Source of the DNA: Triatoma infestans
Taxonomy: Eukaryota; Arthropoda; Insecta; Hemiptera; Reduviidae
Assembly (NCBI GenBank): GCA_011037195.1
Contig: JAAEAF010003801.1
Coordinates: 1 to 64,000, forward strand
Direction of reading: 5' to 3'
DNA: 64,000 nucleotides
Below, piece after piece: positions 1 through 11,655 of this stretch (position 1 is its first letter; every line of letters starts with the position of its first letter). The position numbers and the translations under genes are program-made. The notes under the pieces are model-generated. The model was not told the origin of the DNA, did no database searches, and worked only from the letters and a program-made list of their open reading frames with translations.

Positions 1-78
1 GAGACCACCACAATGCCTTAGGAGACCACCACAATGCCTTAGGAGACACCACAATGCCTTAGGAGACACCAAAATGCC
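1..78. repeat. Minisatellite, about 20-22 bp unit, cut by the window edge
   Basis: Three and a half near-identical units of the form GAGACCACCACAATGCCTTAG follow one another, the later ones losing one CCA triplet (GAGACACCACAATGCC). The array decays at about position 78 into AT-rich DNA. It starts at base 1, so its true length is unknown. Confidence 0.85.
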
Positions 79-1260
79 CACTAATTTCAGTTTTCATGCT
101 TGAAAAATATTTTTTTAAATAATTATTTAATTTCTAATTGAATTTAATTGTATTTGACAGAAATTTTTCATTTTTGTTTCATTATTCAACTTTTTTATTC
201 AATTTTTTTTTTCTCCTGTCTTTGACGTTTAATTTATTAAATCTATATTTCTCCCCGTCATGCATTATTTATGTACAATAATAATATATGCAATATGTTT
301 CATTTAATATATAAATTGAATAATTTTTGCCTTACATAATTGTTTTAATTTTGTTTTTTGTTTTAAGGTGCACAAAAACTCTAGGGTCCTTTGCACCTGT
401 TACTGATATGTATCAGACTCATCTGCTATATCATATTCACAACATCAAATAATCCTACAAATGAACCCACAATCTAGTCTGTCCATTCAAACAGTGACCG
501 TGCAATGGTCATTAATATATTACTTTGTCAATCACAAATTTTTTTAATTCAAATAAACTCGCCTACAGTAACATGATTCCATGGTTGTCATAAGATTTAG
601 ATTAGATTAGATTGGGGAGGGCCACGCCTCATTCCACTGTGACATTCATGGCTGTCATAAAATTATGACCTATCTAAAACACCTCCTTATAAACTTGTAA
701 AAAGCATAGGCCTTCTGGAAGGCATTTGTGCCTTTACAAATCAGCAATCAAACCTGGGGGCTGTCTTCTTTGTCTGAAAAGCTAATGTAGAGGGTGGCCC
801 ATAGGTCAGGAAGAATTTTGAAATTATTATAATTTTTTATTTGCATAATTTTCTTATGTACTTTTTTTTAGATCTGATTATTAAATTGGGAAAGATTTCA
901 TTAAAAAAACTGGAAAAAAGTTCGGGAAAAATGGAAATATTTACAACGGAACAAAGAGCGAAATTCGTATTTTGTTGTTTGTTTTTTTTTTTTGGAAAAT
1001 GAAAGACCCATTTCTTAACTCAAAGAGTATGTCGGCCACATTTTCATGTAAGAAATAGTCACGCAAAAAATCAATTTTTTTACGCTTTACGGAAAGTTTT
1101 CTATAGTAAGTGAGCAGCAAGCCTTCCAGTCAAGTGATTAAACATAAAATTATTTTCATGCCGCTAGGATGGCAGAGGTCCGAAATGCTGGAAAACAGAA
1201 AAACATCAGTGAATAACCGATCAGATTTCCATGGATAATCTGCTAATCTGCTTTATTTTG
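79..1260. other. AT-rich DNA without recognisable genes
   Basis: No coding similarity is visible. A short run of ATTAG repeats lies near 594-618, followed by a mildly GC-richer stretch (620-800) that may be part of an unrecognised repeat. Nothing else can be supported. Confidence 0.5.
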
Positions 1261-1280
1261 TGAACATCAACTTAATTCAG

Positions 1281-1301
1281 GGGGGGGTCACCCATCTTCA
1301 G
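1281..1301 (-). ncRNA. Partial hammerhead-like motif (5' half)
   Basis: On the minus strand the sequence reads CTGAAGATGGGTGACCCC: the CTGANGA core, one extra T, and a GGGT/ACCC stem-loop. The GAAA and GTC parts are absent, so it would be inactive. It lies about 90 bp from a fuller motif on the opposite strand at 1390-1419. Confidence 0.35.
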
Positions 1302-1389
1302 AGTGTCTGAAATATCACAGAATGTACTAGAATTTGAAAATTGACTCTGCCTAGTGCAGTCTGTGTTATTAAAGTAATTATCTTGATAT

Positions 1390-1419
1390 CTGAAGATGGA
1401 TGAATGTCCGAAATCGGTC
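1390..1419 (+). ncRNA. Hammerhead-ribozyme-like motif (Penelope/retrozyme type)
   Basis: The order of elements is CTGAAGA, T, a GGA...TCC stem-loop, GAAA, TCGG and GTC. This matches the core C3-U4-G5-A6-N7-G8-A9, stem II, GAAA, short stem III and GUC cleavage triplet. The flanks GATAT and GATACC pair only partly, so stem I is weak. Minimal hammerheads of this shape are known from Penelope-like elements. Cleavage activity is unproven and the copy is probably decayed. Confidence 0.5.
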
Positions 1420-2470
1420 GATACCTTACAGGCTAGACACACAAAAATTTCTTATGCTCTTTATCTATATTTACATTTATTTATTTAAGATATAATTTAT
1501 AAAATTTATAAATAAAATGATTATAGAAATATTATTCTTTATAAGAAAAGTTAAGAAGCGGTGGAAATGAGACGACCCAGAACTCTAGGAGAAATGTTAT
1601 AATGGACAAACGGAACCTGCATGGGATTACTAGTTATTATACAAAGTGTACACATAGAAATGGAAGAGCAGAAGAGGGCGCTTGTGGACCAAGAAGTGGA
1701 GCTTAACAGAAGATTATTGGGATGACTTACAGTTTGTGAGCAAAGGAAACTTGTACTTTACGAAGAGGAAACTATGAAATAAGGAACGAGTAAGAGTGAG
1801 ATGGGAATATCCTGTTCTATTGTAGCTCTCTCTCTCTCTCATTCCATTTAGAATGGGAATAGTAAGAGAAACGAAGCGATCTTCTACTTTCTACACCTGT
1901 ATAAGATAGTAACCAAGAACTTGTATAAAATGTCCTTAAACTTGCTATATATGTTAGCTGAAATCAAATTACCACTGATAACTTCTTGTCTTCTTCTTGT
2001 TCACCTTTTCTTAACTTGCAAACTTTCTACCATGTCCCATTTGTTGAAATTTAAAATTTAGACAAACTCATACATAATAGAATGTAGAGAAGATAATGAA
2101 AGTATAAATAATTTATTTTTAACTGCAAAAGATATTTCCGTGGCGCTGCCATAGGATTTTTAACCGCTCAGTTTGTTTTAGTCGGGGGAGAAGTTAGTTT
2201 CCTGTGTAATTGGATGTGGCTGATATCAGCAAGAGCAGGACAAGCTTCAGCATAAACAACTTAAGCAGTCGTATTCCGATGAGATCCCCCCAAAAATGTA
2301 ACCCTTCTAATTTCTTGCCAAAATGGACGGGATTAGTCCAAAATCTATTACAAATTTTATCATAATATTTGTTTAACTGATATCATACTGAATTGAATAT
2401 TTATTTATAATACAAATAAACTTGTTACAAATGGTTGGCAACATACATAATACGAATTAGTTCAGAAATA

Positions 2471-2872
2471 GTGTGTCTGAAATGCTGTGTCTTTCACGAA
2501 CCTCTCTCAGATATCTGGTTGAATCCCTTACTGGGTATTGTGGTTTTAGGAGACACCTCCGTAGAGTCTGTGAGACAGTGAAACAAACATCCATTCGTCT
2601 TATGGCAGATTGCTTAGGATATGGGGGGGGTGCTTTGGATAGTGTAGGAACGTAAGTTCAGAACCTTTGGTCTGTGGAAGAGCTTAAGCTATTTCTCTTT
2701 AAGGTTATGGTCCGATTTGTTCGTACTGCGAGTGATTAGATCCGGGTCTCAATTTTTGTTCCAGACCCAGTTTGGTCGTTTTTCTTTAGGGTAGCTATAT
2801 GAGCCCAGTGGGGCTTTGGATAGCGTAGGGTTTGTGGTCTCTCCCTATAGTCAAATAATAAATACTAATAAT
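2471..2872 (+). mobile_element. LINE 3' end, family II copy 1 (ORF2 C-terminus, decayed)
   Basis: The reading frame at 2473-2655 encodes a LINE ORF2 tail: residues LRYLVESLTGYCGFRRHL correspond to the 'LVG.LTGHC.LRRHL' segment that follows RNase H in Jockey-like elements. The sequence RLMADCLGYG is a remnant of the C-terminal zinc knuckle; its first cysteines are lost. A homologous copy lies on the minus strand at 32784-33500, and similarity between the two continues through the 3' UTR (shared GGTTATGGTCCGAT, TTTTTGTTCCAGACCC, GGGCTTTGGA). The element ends near a run of AATA repeats. It is a 5'-truncated dead copy; the exact clade is unresolved. Confidence 0.7.
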
Positions 2873-4240
2873 AGAGAAATATTTGTTTATTATATAACAA
2901 AGAAAAATATATACACATATATGTATGATTATAATAGTAATAATAATTAAAGGAAGTATTCAATATATTAAAAAAAAAATGAAAACCAATCACAAAATTA
3001 AAAGAACAGCAACGAAAAATGTATCATTTCTTTAACTGAAATTAATATTTAAGTAATCTAAAATTAAAGTAAAATATCCATAATCAAAATAGTACAATAA
3101 GACTGTTATTGAACTTGGACTTTAATATTTCTATGCAAAAATAAAAAGGTTTGCAATCAATTCGTGTAGAGAGATGACTTCAACTATATGTTTATATCAT
3201 AAACCACATTCGTTGATTGTATGTGGGAGGTTATAAGGTTATAGAAGTATGCGTATCGCGTGTATTACTGCAAATATTGCTTACATTAATCTTGCATGCT
3301 TTTCAATGTTTATTATCTCACCTGCACCTAATTATATATATAATTTTGCCAAGAGAGCAAATATAGCCATAATTATTTAATGCTAATTTACTTGAATTTC
3401 TCCTCATATTTTCCTAAAATTTATAAAAAAAAATTTAGAACCACAGATTGGTATAAGATTAAAATTGCACGTTACAAAAACAAAGATGGATAATGACGGT
3501 TATTATTATACTAAAGAATGGGAGAACCAAGTCCCTCAAGGCCTTCTTTACAACAGCATACACACGCAGAACACATCCGACTAAATACCCGGCCCAGAAC
3601 AAAATGTTGAACACAATGATGTTGCTAGTTATCTCTACAATTCTCTCTATTCTAGTTCAACACCTGCTATTATTTGACACTATTATTACGTCCATTCATA
3701 ATATCCAACCGGTTACTATGATTCCACTAGTACACTTTTTTCCATTCATTATTTTTTTTCTAAAAACTTATTGAAGAAGTGATTTTTTTTTTGTTCTATT
3801 TTTTAATTATGAATTATAATTTTAGTTCTATATATATAAAAAAAATTTACCTTGTTGCAAATATGATCAACGTGGTAATGAATTTAGATCATAAAAGACT
3901 AGAGTATATTTAATAAATTAAAGCCTTCAGTTGTATATAATAATTAAATGTCCGTTTAGTTTAAATAATTGATTTGGTAATTCTGGTTTTCTTTTCAGAA
4001 AGAATTTTCTATTTTTAAAAATAAAAAATTTAGAGTAAAACAATCACACGAATGACTTTCTCTTACGACTAATTCGCTTCATATATATTTCTTATTCGAT
4101 GTTTAGTTGGTGGCAAGGGTTTAGTCACATGATAGGGAGACTGTAAACTTCATAAAACGGCTTTTTCTGAGTGAAGCATGATCTCCTCCTCTATCAACAG
4201 CCCCCTTATATGAATCTTCTCGGAAAATAAGACAAAAATT
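2873..4240. other. AT-rich DNA; short piece of a foldback-associated repeat
   Basis: No coding similarity is recognised; the 93-codon open frame at 3493-3774 has ordinary local composition and no family features. Bases 3212-3275 resemble the left arm of the foldback at 60159-60403 (shared GTTGATTGTAT and GGGAGGTTATAAGGTTAT), showing a dispersed repeat. Confidence 0.5.
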
Positions 4241-4499
4241 ATTGTTCTCTACAAGTAATGTTAGTATATTAAATTTAATGAAAGCCTTCGATGTTTACAG
4301 ACAACAATATTACAGAGAAACCATCTGTTTCAGCAGTGATACCAACCTCAAACTTGTTTGCAACTTTAGCCATACTGAAGAGGAAGAACTGCAAACCAGT
4401 CAAATAATAAATAACGACAAATTTCTGAACCAAATCCTCCACCTATTTATGTCAAAAGTGTTCTTGACTATACGGAATTAGGCCATCCATTAAGTCAGG

Positions 4500-4935
4500 C
4501 ATGTGGAAGCAATAAATTTACGTGCAAATCAAGACTCAACGAAACCATCTTCAATGCGGTCAGTTCTGATGTTTATAGGTCTATAATTTATCAGCTTCGC
4601 GAAATCAAAGCAGATTTCTGTATCAATTAAAATAGGATATCAAATCACAGGTTATACGCCACCTTCACCATATTACCGATGCAAACATCATCAAAGAAAA
4701 ACCCGCAGCTAAGGGATTCCTAGCCAGAGCCGTGAATAAGGTATACCATCGGATCTCAAAATCTTCTTCGCCATTATTCTTTGTGGATCTTGAGTTAAAA
4801 TCTAATCCTGCAGATATTTTCAACCTTCAGCATCTATTAAAGTTGAAGATCCGAAGAACAGCATACTGTCATGTCTCTCCTAACAACGGTCCTTACCCAA
4901 TTCCTTCCCCATCGTGCACCCTAAATGTCTCCTAC
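4500..4935 (+). mobile_element. Jockey/X-element-like gag (ORF1) fragment, PRE_C2HC region
   Basis: Several frames together encode a degraded gag-like nucleic-acid-binding protein of a non-LTR retrotransposon. Visible landmarks are ITDANIIKEKPAAKGF, SSSPLFFVDLELKSNPADIF and NLQHLLKLKI, in the order expected for the domain that precedes the zinc knuckles in X-element-type ORF1. The knuckle region itself (about 4850-4935) is frameshifted and its cysteines are scattered. A possible further N-terminal part begins near 4242. No ORF2 follows: a SINE lies immediately downstream. It is a pseudogene fragment assigned from pattern recognition only. Confidence 0.55.
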
Positions 4936-5195
4936 AAATTTTTTTGTTTTAATTTAAGCCGCGTCAACATCTATGGTCATTAGCGCCCGGAGGTTTCTCA
5001 GTGCACTACCGGCCTCCGGGCAGTGTTCTCTCGCTACAGACAACACTACCCATCACCGAACAGTGAGCTGTAGAGGCTTAGGAGCCCCTAGGAGCCTCTT
5101 TTTTCTTCCTAGGGGAAGAAAAAATCTAAGGGTAGCACTGGACTCGAACCCAGGACCTCCGCACGGGAGTCCAACGCGCTAACCACTCTCCTACA
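4936..5195 (-). mobile_element. tRNA-derived SINE, copy 1
   Basis: Read on the minus strand, the head resembles a tRNA: GGTTAGCGCGTTGGACTCC (A-box-like) is followed by GGTTCGAGTCC (B box; plus-strand 5140-5150). The body contains a CTTAGATTTTTTCTTC segment and a conserved end reading GGCGCTAATGACCATAGATG on the minus strand, then an A-rich tail. Two other clear copies (28366-28578 and 56263-56448) share head, body and tail order, and a fourth may lie at 47585-47850. This copy has an internal duplication of the AGGAGCC segment (5080-5100). It is not a functional tRNA gene: there is no acceptor stem closure. Confidence 0.85.
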
Positions 5196-5400
5196 AATAA
5201 ATCCCTGAATATCTTCCTCTGGAATATCTGGCATGAAACACTCACACTACATTCTCCTAATATATTTACAAAATTGACTAATTTTCTATAAACATGTTTC
5301 TTCAGATTTATATTCTGAACTTTAACATCAAATCGCGTGGTATAGAAAGATGGAGTTACATCCAGATAGGATATAGGTGCTGTCTGTTGTTGCAACATCA
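5196..5400 (-). other. Unrecognised open frame beside the SINE
   Basis: The minus-strand frame at 5126-5398 runs from a Met at 5398 through about 65 residues of ordinary-looking composition (for example SFYTTRFDVKVQNINLKKHV) and then into the SINE. No family is recognised. It could be a fragment of another mobile-element protein disrupted by the SINE, or a chance frame. Confidence 0.2.
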
Positions 5401-6850
5401 GCTGTTTGATATGGTCTGCCGGACCTTAATCTGGGCTTCAAGTTGGTCATGGCGTAGTAAGGCTTCTTGATCTGCTTTGATTAAGCATCACTTTGCGCTT
5501 GTTGCTTTTCGATAATGGCACTCGTAGATACCGACGTTTATTTTTCTAGCGCACTAGAATCAGACCCGCGGGTGTTTTCTTAGGCGGGAACAAGCCGGCC
5601 GATAAATGGCGCTTAGAACCCACTAATTTTAGAAGTTTACTATTTGAAGTTCATACAGGAGAGTAAAATATATTTATTTAAAGGTTAGTTCTTCTTAGAG
5701 CAATACACAAAAAGTGAAATATTACTAGAATTAAAAGTAAATCAGAAAAATTCAAATACGTTAATGTATTGTTGGGGCACAATTAGTTTCCCCTCGTTTA
5801 CACTATAAAACTATCAAATTATTTTTAAATTAAGAGCAGACAAATTAAGACTTTGTTCACTTTGATACCAACTGGACATTTCTGTTTTGTGTGAAACATA
5901 AATTGCCTAAAGAGAGATAGACGAATACTTCCCGCATTCATTTAGTGCTGTGCAGGTTGCAAGCATTGAATGCTTGAAGGCGTTGAGTACATTTGCAGCA
6001 TTTTGGAACTAAGAATTGCATTCATTTACAAGTCCATTATAGTGTAAGTAGGATTTTTTTTTTGTATCTCCGCCTCTTTTAAAGTTTTTTTCAGTTTATT
6101 TTATTAAAAAAAAAAAAAAAAAAAAGAAAAAGAAATTTTAAAACATGATAAATAATTTGTACATTAAAAATCACGCTTTATACCCGTACATATAAAATAA
6201 AAATGTAAAGCTATTAAAATATTCTTGAAAAAAAAAAAAATGTACAACAAAGTTGTACCTCTCCGTTTTATTTATTTATTTATTTTAAAGTCACCCTGTT
6301 ACAAAGTAATAAATTATGTAAAGTAATTTTCTAATGAAGAAAGAATCTGTTGTGAAACACTCGACTTTCTCTTACTAATTTAGTCTTTCTCTTACACTAA
6401 TTAATACAATTTAGTCAAGAAATTTTCTTTAAATTTGCAATGTTACAATGTTTAGTTGTACTGGCCATAAAAAAGGTGGTGGGGATTTTAATTGTATACC
6501 TGAGCGGCTTTATGTGGAGCGCTCTATGTCAAAACTAAGCAAGCTTGTGCAAATTTAATTTTTAATTTACTTACAGACCTCCATTACCCTCCAATAATCA
6601 ATTTTTTCTCAAAGATGTTTCAAATAAAAGTGATACGTTTCTGGTTATCCAGCAATTATTCCAAATTAAATGAAAATGGTTGCAATCCTTTTCGAGAAAA
6701 TTAGAAAGAAAACTCAAAAATCTATTCTGTAAAATGCTATCAATGTTTTTCCTCGAGGGGGAAAGATGCCCATTGGCACCTTCCGACTACGTCGGGTGTG
6801 TGGGGCTGACATTGCATCAGAGGAGTCGCCTCGTATTGTGCTCTAGTAGC
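5401..6850. other. Non-coding stretch with unclassified repeats
   Basis: A GC-richer patch at 5400-5640 is unassigned. Poly-A/T runs occur at 6055-6125. The phrase TGTGAAACACTCGACTTTC (6352-6370) recurs at 18080, 29283 and elsewhere as part of a dispersed repeat family. No gene is visible. Confidence 0.45.
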
Positions 6851-6859
6851 CATTGCTTT

Positions 6860-7577
6860 GCTGATGGAAGTTACTCATACTCACACCTTTTCTGTTTTAA
6901 GATGCACTCGGTGTACACCGCAATTAAGCTTCAGGCCTCTTTTTCCTGTAGCATCTTCTCTACCAGATTTTCTAGAGTTATTTCCCGGTTTTTCTCCACA
7001 GCTCTTCTCTTTCTGTGTTCCATCTACTACAGATGAAAAACATATGATAGGCGTCATCTACATCAGCGTCCCCGTATATGCACGTGGCCGATGTCCTCTT
7101 CTTCCTCCTGTATAGGTACTCCATGAAGTAGCCATGTCCGGACAGAATCTGTGTGAGGTAAAAGTTTACCTTGCCAAAACTCCGGGTCCATCTTCCCAAA
7201 CCACAGTATAGGGTCCCTGAACAATCGGTGCGTCCATCTTCCCCTAGTTTCATCTCTCCATCTTCTCGTCCACTCTTCCTGCAGTGTGATCGTCGCAATG
7301 CGTGATAACTCTTCCTTCCTAAGTTCTCTATTCTGAAAACAGAAGCGTCTCGTCGAAGCCATTAAGTCTATTGGGGCGATGCCCGCAATGACTAAGGCCG
7401 CAGGTTCAGATACAGTGCGATAAGCACTGATTATCCTAAGCGCGCCCCTACGCTGCACAGCTAAGAGTCGCTTAATATGGGTTTGTTTCAAAGCTCCAGC
7501 CCATACTTCGCATCCGTACAGCATGACTGCATTTGTTGTAGTCAGCACCAGCTTCCTCTTATTGGCCGTCGGCCCAC
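6860..7577 (-). mobile_element. R1-like non-LTR retrotransposon, ORF2 C-terminal part
   Basis: Minus-strand translation shows the post-RT region typical of R1-clade elements: VMLYGCEVWAGALK, LLAVQRRGALRIISAYRTVS and VIAGIAPIDLMA. A frameshift near 7200 moves the frame, after which LTQILSGHGYFMEYL and the C-terminal zinc knuckle with a VDDAYHMFFICSRW core follow (about 7035-7110). A weaker match continues to about 6860. The element is truncated upstream of the RT active site and carries the internal frameshift, so it is dead. R1 elements usually insert into 28S rDNA; no rDNA is seen here, so this is a dispersed relative or a displaced copy. Confidence 0.85.
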
Positions 7578-10020
7578 CTATTGTTTATTATTAATTATGT
7601 AGGCAGTAAAACCATATATTATACTCAAGCGGTACTTTAGAGAAAAGCATAACGCTATGTTCCCCTCAGAACCCCCCAAAAATCAATTTTTCTTAGAAAG
7701 TTTCAAATAAAAGTATTTAAAAAAAAAAAATACTAAAAAAATATGTAAAAGTACAAAATTTTCTTCTGTGGATAATTGGATCTATTAAGAATTAATAGGT
7801 ACCTATTTCATCTTTAAGTAGCATATTTCGTATCATAATTCAAGAAATAATCAAATGTTACTTCAACAAATTGATTTTGTATGCAACTCTTTGCAAACAC
7901 ATTTCTGTCATTGAAGTTTGAGGATTATATTATTTCTTTGATTTACTGTTTTTCTTAATCATCTCATTTCTTTTATTTTTTTGTTCATTATGAAAATTAA
8001 ATGACATAAACACAGAAAAATAAAAATTGCTTTTTTAATGCCATAAAGTCATCACTTAAATTTATTCTCTACAGTAAAACAGCATTAAAACTAAGTCTTG
8101 CTGGGATTTTCAATAAAAGATTTAACCAAACTAATGTGTGCATTTAAAAAAATACAATAGTGTTCATCGAATAGGATGCTTCGATTCATGGGAGTCGTCC
8201 TCTTAAGGTAGGTAGTTTAGACCTCAAAAATTTCGAGAACCACTATACTGGAAGGGAACTTAACAGAGTAAGATTTTGTCACCTCTTCCTGGTAACAACA
8301 GGAACATTAACATAAACATCATCTACCACATATACTCCATACAAAAGCTTACAATACCAACCTACCATACAAAGCTTATATTCAATAAAACCTGTTAATA
8401 TTTCAATTGAAACATCTGTTATTGTGTACTAAATAAGTTAATAATGCTAACACATAATAATAATAAGTTAACATGACTGCTTTATTACCTTTGTAAATTA
8501 ATCATAATAATTAATCATAATTAGGTTTAAGGTAGCAAAATTGAATACATTAATTTTTAATTATAATATTAGAAATTAATTTAATAGAATTGATAATTAT
8601 ATTAATCAATTTTTGAAATTCCAATCCGAAATAAATTATTTAATCAAGTCCATACTTTTCCAAAAATTATAATTAATTTCAAATTAATAATTATAATATT
8701 AATGAAATATAATTTATCTTTTGTTTTATTTTGTGGAATTTAATTTTTAAAAAAACGGACAAACAATTAAAAGAATACAATGAATTTAATACTGTTTGTA
8801 TTTTGTAACTAGTTCGGCTATTTTATTGAAAGTTTGCAATAAATAACTGTTCATTTTGTAAATTGGCGATTGTACTATTTTAGCCAAACTATGAAATAAT
8901 TATTACTTTATCTGTAGAAATATTTTGAATTTGGAGGTATATTTTATATTAACTATTATTAAAGGCAACATTGTTCACAATATCCCTTCAAACATATGAT
9001 AAATTCAGTAGCCACTTCCATGTAAAATTGTTTTTGATTATGGTTGTTATGTTTTGTTAAAAGCGGTTAACAGTGTTTATAATTTACTGTTTACAGTTCA
9101 TTTTCATGAGGTTTTATGAACAATTTTCAACTGAAATATCAAAATTATATGTCCACCTTAAATATATATCGTAAATTTAAATTTTATGCAAATAATCATT
9201 AAGGTAGGAGAATTTATTTTGTTATATGCTGGAGAAAGTTTTTGCAAAAAGAACCATATCTGATGTTACACCAGCTTAATAAATTTAAATATTATACTCA
9301 CAGTCCATAAAAATTAAATGACCTAAGTTTTTAACTTCTTTTTCAAGTCCCGTGAGCAGGAAAAGTTATTAGCAATAATGCATGTATGTATCTCAAAATC
9401 TCCGGAACCACAAATCAGACATTGGGCAATCAGACATCTCCAACCGGTCCCAACATGAGTCAAAATTTATTCATAAAAAATTTTTGATCTAGAAAATTTT
9501 CTAGAAAGAAATTTTAAATGGATTCTGGAGAAGTAGAGACTTAAAAATTTTAAATTGCACGGGCAGCATTACTAGACTAGATGAGGGCGCTGTCTTCAAG
9601 CCGATTGTTAGCCATTTCCAGTTTCCCAGTCCTAAAATTAACAGGTATAATGTTCACCATTTCTCACCTATATTTATAGTTAACGGCCAACTTTACATTC
9701 TAATAAAAATTCCAAGTTAAAAAGATATTTTGACAATTAAAATTATGTTATCTGCAGTAAAACAAAGTCTTGTTACATAGCAGATTTTACTACTATCACT
9801 AGCTAAAAGATGAATCAACCTTTTTCATGAACGACTTTTACGCACTGAAAAATCTAGTTTCCAATTTGACAAAAGATTGACTTTACATCCCCATACTAGA
9901 CTCAAACGAGTCAAACTAAATAGAAGTTCAGACAACTCTCAAGTGTGATGGATGCAAGAAACTTGAAATAATATTAAATTTTAAATAAATCTAAATTATC
10001 AAAATATGTTGCAAAAGGAC
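7578..10020. other. Very AT-rich non-coding DNA
   Basis: No coding similarity is recognised. The phrase AAAAATTTCGAGAACCACTA (8226-8245) is shared with 14699-14718 and marks a small dispersed repeat. The 8400-9300 interval is almost pure A/T. Confidence 0.55.
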
Positions 10021-10021
10021 A

Positions 10022-10111
10022 GCCAGGTAATACCATTACAGTTACTCGTACGGTTCAAGAACAATTATGGCATTGTACTGTACTACCCCTTCTTCTCACA
10101 GGGGAGGAATT
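10022..10111 (+). repeat. Dispersed repeat family III, copy 1
   Basis: Bases 10041-10111 are repeated without visible change at 10257-10327, 216 bp downstream. Both copies end in ACCCCTTCTTCTCACAGG, and the same order of landmarks (CAGGTA, ACAGTTAC, GGTTCA.GAAC, ACCCCTTCTTCTCA) is found on the opposite strand at 18820-18890 and 20535-20650. Confidence 0.8.
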
Positions 10112-10237
10112 AAGGACAAAATTGAAAATAATAGTTTAAAGTTTCTGAATATTTTATAGTATCCAAAATTGTATTTTTGTTAATATTTTATAATTATTTT
10201 AGTGCTGTGAATTTACCTTCAAAAAGTGTGTATTTTA

Positions 10238-10327
10238 GAACCAGGTATAAAGTCCTGTTACTCGTACGGTTCAAGAACAATTATGGCATTGTACTGTACT
10301 ACCCCTTCTTCTCACAGGGGAGGAATT
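10238..10327 (+). repeat. Dispersed repeat family III, copy 2
   Basis: This is the second member of the local direct duplication, identical to 10041-10111 over about 71 bp. The intervening 145 bp differ. The near-identity suggests a recent duplication or gene conversion. Confidence 0.8.
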
Positions 10328-10439
10328 GAAACAAAGAGAAGAGATATTTTAAGACAGACTCGTTCTAGCTACCAAAGTGAAAACATCAGAGCCAATATCA
10401 AGTTTTAAGAGTTATTCCAATTAATTTATAAGCATATTG

Positions 10440-11650
10440 TTGTTAACTTAATATCTCTTAGAGAATATATCTTTTGAAAAACAGTGTGACTTCTTTATTA
10501 TTACTAGACTTCATTCTCTTTTAAAATTACAAACTTATAAGCCCTTTTCACTAAAACGCTCGTGCTACACACTACCACTTACTACAAACTACAACATCAC
10601 ACCATAACATTACATTAAATAATCTTATGGCTTAGAAATATAGACAACAACCAAGTGGTGCCAATTCTCACCGTATCCAGTCAATTCGTTTCAAAATTCT
10701 TCGAAAATTTCTCGTTGCAACCTATTACTTTTCTAATCTTTCTTTCCATGATTCTAAGATTTCTTTTTTGTTAATGATCTAGCCAAAACTCGTTTCCTTA
10801 AATTCTATTCGTGTACGACTGCTAATCCTAATCGTTTAATCCATCAGCTCTCATTGAACACTATTCCCGACAATGTACGCATGCGGCTCAAGAGAAAACA
10901 TGGCCTCGTAATTCGTGACAGTGCAGTGCCAGAGCTGGATGTCTTCTCCAATCTACACTCTAATTTATTTAATTAGTTGATTTATTGACTGTAAATTTTG
11001 GTAAATTGATTGTGAATTTTTTACATTGTAAATATCAATAAAAATATATTTTTATTTTATTATCTATGTCAAATATAATTAGAACTTTTAATACCTTTTA
11101 GTGCTGTAAAAGCAAATATTACGACTGTGTCAAAGAAATTGAGATTTCATCAGAAATACATGATTGAAGTATCCTGAGTTCGAAAAAGTGTGTGAGTTCA
11201 TAGAAATTGGTCTGGTGTACAAAAATTTTAAAATTTAAAATTGGTCAGCATAAATCAGAAACTTGAAATTTCGTTTAAGTGTTACTGCAGGACATAACAA
11301 TTAGATTTTGGTTAAAATGGATCTACCAGAAGTTAACAATTTACTCAGTAATTTTTTTTACATTTTTCAAGATTTTTGCTCGAAAACAGCTTCAAACGAT
11401 TTTCGTTAAACTTGATATATTGACTAATATTTGAAAAAAAAAACGATAACTTTTATTTGGAACATTTTCCCCGGAAAATTCATTTAAGGGGAGAGAAGTG
11501 TCGTTAGGCTCCTCTAAAGTGTCATTTCAATATATATAATACGATCGACTATCGTCTATACGTCGGCAAAGTGAAAGAAAAGTTCTCGGCATACTAGTGA
11601 AAATGAGTTTCTTTTATTTTAAAAATCCATTTATTTCTCAAAGTGAATTC
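10440..11650. other. Non-coding DNA with one copy of the TTTCCCGGAAAATTCATTTAAG repeat
   Basis: Around 11330-11560 lies a member of a dispersed family whose landmark is AAAATTCATTTAAG following a CCCCGG segment (also at 46501-46516 and 47002-47020). No gene is recognised elsewhere in the interval. Confidence 0.45.
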
Positions 11651-11655
11651 CCAGT

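Noticed and set aside
1..78. CRISPR array
   Set aside because: The units are directly adjacent with no unique spacers, and the DNA is eukaryotic; it is a minisatellite.
594..618. Telomeric repeat
   Set aside because: The unit is ATTAG over only about three repeats, not the arthropod TTAGG repeat, and it is not tandemly extended.
3493..3774. 93-codon open frame
   Set aside because: No family motif, no signal of exon borders, and ordinary A/T-driven composition; frames of this length are expected by chance in 64 kb.
4242..4481. 79-codon open frame as an independent gene
   Set aside because: It lies directly upstream of the gag remnant and is more likely part of it or chance than a gene of its own.
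5130..5195. tRNA gene
   Set aside because: A and B boxes are present but the arms do not close into a cloverleaf and the sequence continues as a SINE body with other genomic copies.
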